The position numbers were made by a program, and so were the translations under genes. Positions 55,751 to 62,523 of a stretch of DNA of 64,000 nt are shown here, piece by piece. Positions within the stretch are counted from its first letter, which is position 1. Each line of letters starts with the position of its first letter. This stretch comes from Streptomyces griseochromogenes. Lineage in GTDB: Bacteria > Actinomycetota > Actinomycetes > Streptomycetales > Streptomycetaceae. The notes beneath the pieces are model-generated. The model saw only the letters and a program-made list of their open reading frames with translations. It was not told the DNA's origin and did not search any database. Location: NCBI RefSeq assembly GCF_001542625.1, contig NZ_CP016279.1, forward strand, positions 3,162,001 through 3,226,000. Direction: 5' to 3'.

Positions 55751-57106
55751 ATGACCGGTCCGCCAGCCGCCACTCCCGGTGGACCGGCCGGTGAGGAGCC
55801 GCCGCCCCGGAGCCCGGCCCGGTACGGCGCGGGACGTGCCTCCGGCGCCGCGGGGCGGGCGGCACGTGTCACGGCCTCGGCCGTACTCATCGTGCTGACC
55901 TGCGTCCTCGTTCCCGTCGCCCTGCTCGCCACCTGGGTGCACGACATCGCGCTCGACACCGACCGCTATGTGTCCACGGTCTCGCCGCTGGCGCGGGAAC
56001 CCGCGATCCAGGACGCGGCCGTCCACCGGATCACCGAGGCGGTCGGCGCCAAGGTGAACGGCCCCCAGGCGGCCGCCGACATCGGCACCTGGCTTCAGTC
56101 CCACGGGCTGCCACCGCGCGCCGCGGACGCCGTCAAGGCACTGGGGCCGCAGATCGACTCCGCGGTGGAGCAGGCCGTCACCAGGGCCGCCACCCGGGTC
56201 GTGGACAGCAAGGCCTTCGAAACGGTGTGGACCACCGCCAACCGCGCCGCCCACCAGGCCGTGGTGCACGCCCTGACCGGCGAGGGCCGCGGCGCCTTCG
56301 AAGTGAAGGGCGGCACCGTCACCCTCGACATCGGCACCGCCGTGGAACGGGTCAAGAAGGACCTCGTCGACGCCGGCATCAGCCCGGCCGCGAAGATCCC
56401 GGACGTCAACAAGCAGTTGGTGCTCTTCCAGTCCGACCAGCTCGCCAAAGCCCGCAAGGGCGCACACCTGCTGGACGTGATCGGCAATTGGTTCCCCGTC
56501 CTCGTCGTCGTCCTCGGCACCGCCGGAGTCCTGCTCGCCCGGCACCGGCGGCGGGCGCTGGCCCGCACCGCGCTCGGCGCCGCCTTCGCCTGCCTGGTCG
56601 TGGCCATCGGTCTGGTCGTGGCCCGCCACTACTACCTGGACCACCTGCCACCCGAGGTGCAGTCCCGCGCGGCCGCCGCGGCCGTCTTCGACACCCTGCT
56701 GCGCTTCCTGAAGGTCAGCCTGCGCACGGCCGTCGTCCTCGGAGTCGTCGTCGCGCTCGGCGCCTACCTCATCGGGCCGGGACGGCTGCCCGTCGTCGTG
56801 CGCGGCGCCTGCGACCGCACCGCCGACTCGGCGGCCCAGTGGGCGGCGGGGTACCACATCACCACCGGACGGGCGGGCACCTGGACACAGGCCCACCGGC
56901 GCTCGCTCACCCTCGTCGCGCTGCTCGTCGTGGCCCTCGTCTTCACCCTGTGGAACCACCCGACGGTCCTGACGGTCCTCCTGCTGGTCCTCGTACTCCT
57001 CGGCGTTCTCGCGGTGCTGGCACTCCTGGCGGCGAGCGGACGAACCACCGGGCCCACGCCCCCACCCGCAACCGGTCCGCCGACGGGCGACGGCGGTGGT
57101 GCTTGA
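55751..57106 (+). CDS. Large integral membrane hypothetical protein
   Basis: 451 residues. After a Pro/Gly-rich cytoplasmic start come a helix (VLIVLTCVLVPVALLATWVH), a ~180-residue extracytoplasmic alpha domain (DTDRYVSTVSPLAREPAIQD, ALGPQIDSAVEQAVTRAATR), then about five more helices, including VLVVVLGTAGVLLARHRRRA and LVALLVVALVFTLWN. The same organisation is common in uncharacterised Streptomyces proteins. Function unknown. The C-terminal Pro/Gly/Thr tail (TTGPTPPPATGPPTGDGGG) is part of the following tandem repeat. Confidence 0.7.
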   Translation: MTGPPAATPGGPAGEEPPPRSPARYGAGRASGAAGRAARVTASAVLIVLTCVLVPVALLATWVHDIALDTDRYVSTVSPLAREPAIQDAAVHRITEAVGAKVNGPQAAADIGTWLQSHGLPPRAADAVKALGPQIDSAVEQAVTRAATRVVDSKAFETVWTTANRAAHQAVVHALTGEGRGAFEVKGGTVTLDIGTAVERVKKDLVDAGISPAAKIPDVNKQLVLFQSDQLAKARKGAHLLDVIGNWFPVLVVVLGTAGVLLARHRRRALARTALGAAFACLVVAIGLVVARHYYLDHLPPEVQSRAAAAAVFDTLLRFLKVSLRTAVVLGVVVALGAYLIGPGRLPVVVRGACDRTADSAAQWAAGYHITTGRAGTWTQAHRRSLTLVALLVVALVFTLWNHPTVLTVLLLVLVLLGVLAVLALLAASGRTTGPTPPPATGPPTGDGGGA

Positions 57107-57258
57107 GTCCGTCGGCCGCTGGTCCGGCGATGGGTGATGGCGGTGGTGCTTGAGTCCGTCGGCCGCCGGTGCGGCGATGGGTGATGGCGGAGGCGGTTGA
57201 GTCCACTGGCCACCGGTCCGCCGACGGGCGACAGCGGAGGCGCCTGAGCCCGCCCGCC
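57069..57258 (+). repeat. 47-bp tandem repeat after the membrane-protein gene
   Basis: Units starting with TGAGTCC at 57104, 57151 and 57198, each 47 bp, with a partial copy before (57069-57103, inside the gene's last codons) and after (57245-57258). Each unit reads TGAGTCCGTCGGCCGC then a GGTCCGGCGATGGG-like half and GGCGGTGGTGCT. Copies differ at several bases. The gene's stop is the first TGA of the array. Confidence 0.85.
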
Positions 57259-57405
57259 GACGACGGCCGACGTTGCGCACCGATCCCGCTGAGGTCCTTC
57301 GCCCGGGCCGATGCACCCTCCTCGATCTGTGCCGAAGCCGGAAGGCTGGGATCCTGGTGACACGGGAAGCGCTGCCCCTGATCCGACGGACAGGCGGTGA
57401 GAGCC

Positions 57406-60081
57406 ATGGCGACGACGGACGACGACCGGCGCACAGGACAGGCCGCGTACGCCGATCCGCTGGGGGAGCCGTTCCTCCACACCCGCTTCGCGCCGCCGGC
57501 CCGGCCGGCCACCTTCCTGCGCCGCGACCGGCTGCTGGAGCACCTGGACCAGGCGGCGCGGACCCCGCTGACGATGGTCAACGGCTCGGCCGGGGCCGGC
57601 AAGACCCTGCTGGTCGCCGACTGGGCCGCCCGTCTGCACCGCCCGGTCGCCTGGATGACCACCGAGGCCGAGGACGACAGCTCCGGAGTGTTCTGGGCGC
57701 ACCTGCTCCAGGCGCTGCGCGCCACCGGCGCACCGCTGCCCGACGCCATCGGCTGCCCGGCGGACGCCGACCGGGTGGACCACGGGCTGCTGGCGCGCCT
57801 GGCCGCGGCGCTGAGCGAAGCCGCCGGGCCGCTGCTGGTCGTGCTCGACGAGTTCGACCGTGTCACCGCCCCCCAGATCGCGGAGGAACTGGAGTTCGTC
57901 CTGCACCACGCCGCCGACGGCATGCGGCTGGTACTGGTCACCCGCACCGAGCCGTTGCTGCCGCTGCACCGCTACCGGGTGGCGGGCGCCATCACCGAGA
58001 TCCGTGACGCCGAACTGGCCTTCACCCCCGAGGAAGCCTCGGCCCTCCTGGACCTGCACGGTCTGCACCTGCCGGCCGAGGCCACCCGCGCCCTGGTCAC
58101 CCGCACCCGGGGCTGGGCCGCCGGGCTGCGGCTGTGCGCCCTGGCCGCGCGGGAGACCGAGGACCCGCAGACCTACCTGAAGGAGTTCGAGGCGGCCCGC
58201 AGCACGGTCGCCGACTACCTCCTGGCCGAGGTGCTCAAACGGCAGCCCGCACGGACCCAGGACCTGCTGCTCCGCGTCAGCGTCCTGGAGCGCTTCCGGC
58301 CCGAGCTGGCCGACGCGCTCACCGGTCGCGGCGGAAGCGAGCCCGTCCTCGCCGGGCTCCACCGTCAGAACGCTTTCGTCGAGGACCTGGGGCACCGGTG
58401 GTACCGGCTGCATCCGCTGTTCGCCGAGATCCTCCGCGCCCATCTGCGCGAACGCTCCCCCGAACTGGAGCCGGAGCTGCACCGGCGGGCCGCCGTGTGG
58501 CTGCGCGAAACGGGTTCCCTGTCCGAGACGCTGGCCCACGGGGCCGCGGCGGGCGACTGGGACCTGACCGCCGGTGCCCTCGTCGACGACCTGGCGATCG
58601 GGCAGCTCTTCACCGGGCTGCGCCGCGACGACCTGGACGGACTCTTCCGCTCGATGGGGCCCGAGGCCACCGGTGCGGCGGCGGACCTGGTACGGGCCGC
58701 GCGCGACCTGGCCCGCTGCGACCTCGACCACGGCCTCGCCCACCTGCGCCGCGCCGAGCGGACGCTGGCCGACGCGGCCGGGGACGGCTCGGCCGCGGCG
58801 GCCCGGCTGAGCTGCGCGCTGCTCGACGTCCTCGCGGCCCGGCTGAGCGGCTCGCCGGGCGCGGCGGAACTGGTCGCGCGGACGGCGGAGGACCTGCGCG
58901 GCGAGGTCCCCGAGCACCTGCTGCGCAAACACCCCGAACTCGCCGCCCTGCTCCTCACCCACCTGGGCTCGGCCCGTCTGTGGGCCGGACGCCTCGATGC
59001 GGCGCGCGCCGTCCTGTCCGCCGTGGCCGACGGACCGGGCACGGCCGCGACCACCCTGCCCCGTGAGGAGTCCCTGGGGCACCTGGCGCTCATCGACTAC
59101 CTGAACGGCTGGCCGGGACGCGCGGAACGCAAGGCGCGGGCTGCGCTCGGCGACGCGGAGCGCCGTCTTGAGCCCCGGCCCTCCGGCACCGGTCTCGGCC
59201 ACACCGTCCTGGCCGCCGTGGCCGTGGACCGCGACGAGCTGGCACAGGCGCGGGCGCTCCTCGACGAGGCCGCCGAGATCTGCCCCGCCGGACGCGACCC
59301 GGTGGCCACGGCGGGCCGGGCCCTCGCCTGCGCGCGCCTGCTGCTGGCCCGGGGCGACCCACAGGCTGCCGCCGCGGCCGCCGAGCTCTCGGTGGCGGCC
59401 GATGCGGCCTGCCCCTGGGCCCAGGCCCACACGGCCCTCATCGCCTCGGCCGCCCACCTCGCCGAAGGCAGGCCGGACAGCGCCTCGAAGGTGCTGGACG
59501 ACATTCCCTGCGACGGGCGGCCGTACGCGGCCGAGCTGGCCTGGGCGCACCTGGCCGCCGGAAATCGCGACGCGGCCCTGCACACGCTCGACGCCCTGCA
59601 CGGACACAACGGGACGGGCCCGGCGGTCGCCGTCCGCACGGCGCTGGTGCGCGCCCGGGCCGCACACGAGGCGGGCGACACCGACACCGCCCGCCGGCTG
59701 CTCGCCCGGGCCCTGCTGCAGGCGCGGCGGGACCGACTGCGGCGCCCCTTCCTGGACGCCGGACCGCAGGTGCGGCTGCTGCTGGAGACACCCCCGCTGG
59801 ACGAGCTGGCCGCGGGCTGGCTGATCCTCCCGCCCGGCGGGAAGGACGCGCCCGGTGCCGCGGCGCCGCAGGTGTCCCCACTGGTCGTGGAGGAGCTGAG
59901 CGGACGCGAGCGGGACGTGCTGCTGCGGCTGTCCCGGATGATGTCCACGGAGGAGATCGCCGCCGACCTGACCCTGTCGGTGAACACGGTCAAGACGCAT
60001 CTCAAGAGCGTCTACCGGAAGCTGGCCGTGAACCGCCGCAGCGACGCGGTACGCCGGGCGCGCGAGCTGCGCCTGCTCTGA
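57406..60081 (+). CDS. LAL-type LuxR-family regulator (MalT-like)
   Basis: 891 residues. An N-terminal NTPase (Walker A NGSAGAGKTLLVAD, ~59-72; Walker B LLVVLDEFDRV), a winged-helix and long TPR-like helical region (~350-780), and a C-terminal LuxR HTH: LSGRERDVLLRLSRMMSTEE, IAADLTLSVNTVKTHLKSVY. Large ATP-binding regulators activate promoters on binding an inducer and ATP. Genes just downstream each carry a 17-bp palindrome, which makes this the likely regulator of that set (inference). ATG 57406; GTG 57397 also possible. Confidence 0.88.
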   Translation: MATTDDDRRTGQAAYADPLGEPFLHTRFAPPARPATFLRRDRLLEHLDQAARTPLTMVNGSAGAGKTLLVADWAARLHRPVAWMTTEAEDDSSGVFWAHLLQALRATGAPLPDAIGCPADADRVDHGLLARLAAALSEAAGPLLVVLDEFDRVTAPQIAEELEFVLHHAADGMRLVLVTRTEPLLPLHRYRVAGAITEIRDAELAFTPEEASALLDLHGLHLPAEATRALVTRTRGWAAGLRLCALAARETEDPQTYLKEFEAARSTVADYLLAEVLKRQPARTQDLLLRVSVLERFRPELADALTGRGGSEPVLAGLHRQNAFVEDLGHRWYRLHPLFAEILRAHLRERSPELEPELHRRAAVWLRETGSLSETLAHGAAAGDWDLTAGALVDDLAIGQLFTGLRRDDLDGLFRSMGPEATGAAADLVRAARDLARCDLDHGLAHLRRAERTLADAAGDGSAAAARLSCALLDVLAARLSGSPGAAELVARTAEDLRGEVPEHLLRKHPELAALLLTHLGSARLWAGRLDAARAVLSAVADGPGTAATTLPREESLGHLALIDYLNGWPGRAERKARAALGDAERRLEPRPSGTGLGHTVLAAVAVDRDELAQARALLDEAAEICPAGRDPVATAGRALACARLLLARGDPQAAAAAAELSVAADAACPWAQAHTALIASAAHLAEGRPDSASKVLDDIPCDGRPYAAELAWAHLAAGNRDAALHTLDALHGHNGTGPAVAVRTALVRARAAHEAGDTDTARRLLARALLQARRDRLRRPFLDAGPQVRLLLETPPLDELAAGWLILPPGGKDAPGAAAPQVSPLVVEELSGRERDVLLRLSRMMSTEEIAADLTLSVNTVKTHLKSVYRKLAVNRRSDAVRRARELRLL

Positions 60082-60129
60082 TCCGGCACGACCGCGCGCC
60101 ATCCCTCGCCCCTGCGCGTGGCACCGGTA

Positions 60130-60146
60130 TCACCTGCGCCGGGTGA
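60130..60146 (+). promoter_or_regulatory. 17-bp palindrome, copy 1
   Basis: TCACCTGCGCCGGGTGA, a TCACC-type half-site and GGGTGA separated so that the whole is 17 bp, 69 bp before ATG 60216. It is one base off the perfect form TCACCC-N5-GGGTGA found at 61219 and 61357. Candidate operator for the small-protein gene. Confidence 0.6.
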
Positions 60147-60215
60147 GGCCCGGGGCCCTGGGGAGGCGGAGGATCGCGACCAAGGCGCAGTACGCCCGCG
60201 GCGGGAGAACAGGCC

Positions 60216-60413
60216 ATGCGCTATGAGATCCGTGTCGACGGCCGCATGTCGGAGACGCTGTCCAAGGCCTTTCCGGAGCTGGAGCATGTCGTGACGTCCG
60301 AGCAGACGCTGCTGTTCGGACGCGTCGTGGACGAGGCTCATCTGTTCGGCCTGCTGGCCCGGTGCCGGTCCCTCGGGCTGCGGGTCCTGGAGATGCGCCA
60401 GCTGCCGGAGTGA
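60216..60413 (+). CDS. 65-residue conserved hypothetical protein
   Basis: 65 residues: MRYEIRVDGRMSETLSKAFP, then ELEHVVTSEQTLLFGRVVDE and AHLFGLLARCRSLGLRVLEM. The alternation suggests a beta-alpha-beta fold like small ACT or ferredoxin-like domains. Proteins of this size and sequence occur in Streptomyces stress loci, function unknown. GGGAGAAC precedes ATG 60216. It lies between the LAL gene and a convergent K+ channel gene, with a 17-bp palindrome in its promoter region. Confidence 0.7.
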   Translation: MRYEIRVDGRMSETLSKAFPELEHVVTSEQTLLFGRVVDEAHLFGLLARCRSLGLRVLEMRQLPE

Positions 60414-60441
60414 GCGGTGCGTACGGCCCGCCGAGGCGGGG

Positions 60442-61125
60442 TCAGGGCTCGACGTCGCGCCCGGGTCCGCCGGAGTCGTCGGAGCTCTCGGAGCTCTCGG
60501 AGCCGTCGGATGCGCCGTCGTCCGTCCCGGCCGTCCGTCCCGGCTCCGCGGAGTGCTTGCGCAGCAGCCCCGCCGTGACCGCGCCCGTGAGCACGCGAAG
60601 GGCGATGCCGGCCAGGAGCAGCCCGCAGCTCATCTGGATCATGGTCACCAGTCGGGCCGCCTGCGAACGGGCGACGATGTCGCCGTAGCCGACGGTGCTG
60701 AACGTGCTGAGCGTGAAGTACAGGGCGTCCGTCCTGGTCAGCGGTTCGTTGAACGAGCCCGTGGTGGTGCTGTCCAGGATGTAGTAGGCGCAGGAGAAGA
60801 GCATCAGGAACAGCGCCAGCGTGGCGACCAGCGCCTCGACGGCCCGCAGCCGCGGATAGGGCGAGCGCATGATGGCCCGGATCTCCCAGGCGAACACCAG
60901 CCCCACCCCGAGCAGCCCGAGCGCCAGGATCACCGAGGCGGCGCCGGCGCCCCGGCTGTCGAGGGGCAGCAGGTAGTAGGCGGTGATCAAGCCCGCCGTG
61001 ATGAGCAGCGGCCGGACCGCGGCCTGCACCGTCGCCCACATGCCCGGCCGGGGAACCGGGAGGCGCGGCCGGTCCCCCCGGCCGCCCCCGGGCTGCTCCG
61101 GGCGGGCAGTCACGGGTTCTCTCAT
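60442..61125 (-). CDS. Two-helix potassium channel family protein
   Basis: 227 residues from ATG 61125. Two N-terminal helices (LLITAGLITAYYLLPLD; VILALGLLGVGLVFAWEI) precede a pore module: VATLALFLMLFSCAYYILD, pore helix ALYFTLSTFSTVGYGDIVAR with selectivity filter T-V-G-Y-G-D, and MIQMSCGLLLAGIALRVLTG. The C-terminal ~40 residues are Ser/Glu/Asp-rich with no RCK domain. It would let K+ cross the membrane. The promoter side carries a 17-bp palindrome. Confidence 0.85.
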   Translation of the reverse strand: MREPVTARPEQPGGGRGDRPRLPVPRPGMWATVQAAVRPLLITAGLITAYYLLPLDSRGAGAASVILALGLLGVGLVFAWEIRAIMRSPYPRLRAVEALVATLALFLMLFSCAYYILDSTTTGSFNEPLTRTDALYFTLSTFSTVGYGDIVARSQAARLVTMIQMSCGLLLAGIALRVLTGAVTAGLLRKHSAEPGRTAGTDDGASDGSESSESSDDSGGPGRDVEP

Positions 61126-61218
61126 CTCGGCTCTTTTCGCTCCGGTCGGCTCTCTTCGCCGCCTCCGGTCCGGTGCCCGCGGACCACCACAGCCCATCGC
61201 CACGGCGCCGCGCGGGGA

Positions 61219-61235
61219 TCACCCGTCGTGGGTGA
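61219..61235. promoter_or_regulatory. 17-bp palindrome, copy 2
   Basis: TCACCCGTCGTGGGTGA: perfect TCACCC/GGGTGA arms with 5 bases between, 94 bp upstream of the K+ channel start (61125, minus strand). Candidate operator for that promoter. Confidence 0.65.
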
Positions 61236-61356
61236 CCGGGCCCTGGAGGGGTGCGGGTGAGACCCGTGGGACCGTGGCGCGCCGTTCCGCGGCGGTCCAC
61301 GGACCGCGACCGGCCCGCGGTCTCCCGCGTCCGGCGGCGCCCGATGCGCCGGACGC

Positions 61357-61373
61357 TCACCCCTCCCGGGTGA
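61357..61373. promoter_or_regulatory. 17-bp palindrome, copy 3
   Basis: TCACCCCTCCCGGGTGA: perfect TCACCC/GGGTGA arms with 5 bases between, extended by one C-G pair on each side, 80 bp upstream of ATG 61454. The 328-bp divergent region 61126-61453 contains this copy for the SHOCT unit and copy 2 for the channel; no gene lies in it. Confidence 0.65.
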
Positions 61374-61453
61374 GGCGCGCGCTCCTTGCCGTGCCCACGC
61401 TGAAAACGGCAGCGAAACGTCTGCCGGGCCCCAGCCCGGAACGGAGGAGTGCC

Positions 61454-61903
61454 ATGACCGCCCAGACGTACCTCGCGTACGACTATCCGCTGCTGAGCGC
61501 CTTCTGGACCATGCTGGTCTTCTTCCTCTGGATCATGTGGTTCGTCCTGCTGTTCAGGATCATCTTCGACATCTTCCGCGACGACAGCATGAACGGCTGG
61601 GCCAAGGCCGGCTGGCTGCTGTTCGTGATCGTGGTGCCGTTCCTCGGCGTCCTCGTCTATGTGATCGCCCGCGGCAAGGACATGGGCCGCCGTGAGGTGG
61701 AACAGGCCCGGGCGCAGCAGAAGGCGTTCGACGCCTACATCCGCGAGACCGCCCAGGGCGGGACGAGCAGCGTCGACGAGCTGGCCAGGCTGTCCGAGAT
61801 CAAGGCCCGCGGAGACATCTCCGAGGAGGAGTTCCGCAGGGCGAAGGAACTGGTCCTCAGCGGCCACGGTTCCGCCGGCGGAACGGGCTCCGCCCCTCGC
61901 TGA
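61454..61903 (+). CDS. Membrane protein with SHOCT domain
   Basis: 149 residues. Two N-terminal helices (FWTMLVFFLWIMWFVLLFRI; AGWLLFVIVVPFLGVLVYVI) of the PLDc_N type, then a linker helix (EVEQARAQQKAFDAYIRETA) and a C-terminal SHOCT motif (VDELARLSEIKARGDISEEE, FRRAKELVL). SHOCT domains are thought to support oligomerisation or nucleic-acid contact. ACGGAGGAG precedes ATG 61454. It forms a unit with the DUF7144-like gene 33 bp later. Confidence 0.8.
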   Translation: MTAQTYLAYDYPLLSAFWTMLVFFLWIMWFVLLFRIIFDIFRDDSMNGWAKAGWLLFVIVVPFLGVLVYVIARGKDMGRREVEQARAQQKAFDAYIRETAQGGTSSVDELARLSEIKARGDISEEEFRRAKELVLSGHGSAGGTGSAPR

Positions 61904-61936
61904 GCACATCCGACGAGATCGAAACGAGGAAACGGG

Positions 61937-62371
61937 ATGTCCGCGACACACCGTACACAAACGCAAACGACCCGGCTGGCCTGGGCCAGTGGCCTGACGA
62001 CCTTCGCCGCCGTGATGCTCATGATCACCGGGGTACTGGACCTCTTCAGAGGCATCATGGGGATCGCCCAGGACGACATCTTCGTCACCACGCCGAACTA
62101 CGTCTTCAGGTTCGACCTCACCGGCTGGGGCTGGATCCATCTGGCCCTCGGCATACTCGCCATGATCGTCGGCCTCGGACTGCTCCAGCCGTCGACGTGG
62201 GCACGGGTCGCCGGTGTGACCATCGCCGGTCTGATCATCATCGCCAACTTCCTCTCCCTGCCGTACTCCCCGGTCTGGTCGGTGGTGATGATCGCGATCT
62301 CCGGCTTCGTCATCTGGGCCCTGTGCGTGGTCCGGAGCGACACCTCTCCGCAAGGGTCACAGGCCGCCTGA
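61937..62371 (+). CDS. DUF7144-like four-helix membrane protein
   Basis: 144 residues with four hydrophobic helices: LTTFAAVMLMITGVLDLFRG, WIHLALGILAMIVGLGLL, VAGVTIAGLIIIANFLSLPY and VMIAISGFVIWALCVV. NYVFRFDLTGWGW is the conserved loop of the family I know as DUF7144. Function unknown; such genes travel with SHOCT and stress genes in Streptomyces. ACGAGGAAACGGG gives its ribosome site. Confidence 0.75.
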   Translation: MSATHRTQTQTTRLAWASGLTTFAAVMLMITGVLDLFRGIMGIAQDDIFVTTPNYVFRFDLTGWGWIHLALGILAMIVGLGLLQPSTWARVAGVTIAGLIIIANFLSLPYSPVWSVVMIAISGFVIWALCVVRSDTSPQGSQAA

Positions 62372-62386
62372 CCGCCTGACGACCCC

Positions 62387-62423
62387 GGGGCGCGGCTGCT
62401 CCTGCTCTGCGGCGCCGCGCCCC
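62387..62423 (+). terminator. Strong GC hairpin after the DUF7144-like gene
   Basis: GGGGCGCGGC (62387-62396) and GCCGCGCCCC (62414-62423) form a perfect 10-bp stem with a 17-base loop, 15 bp after the stop codon. A likely transcription terminator of the SHOCT/DUF7144 unit. Confidence 0.7.
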
Positions 62424-62523
62424 GCATTCCTCTGCCCGTAGCATGGCGGCGGCGCAGGCCAACGGCACGTACGTGTCGGATTCCCGCCAGCGGCCGGTCC
62501 CGGGCGTGGACAATGCTGGACCC

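Noticed and set aside
57069..57258. Possible CRISPR-like or iteron origin
   Set aside because: The 47-bp units abut directly, diverge from each other, and no replication gene is nearby; it is a plain tandem repeat.
56764..60102. Very long open frame antisense to the LAL and membrane-protein genes
   Set aside because: It results from GC-rich codon structure on the opposite strand; composition is Gly/Arg/Val-rich with no family motif, while the plus-strand genes are unmistakable.
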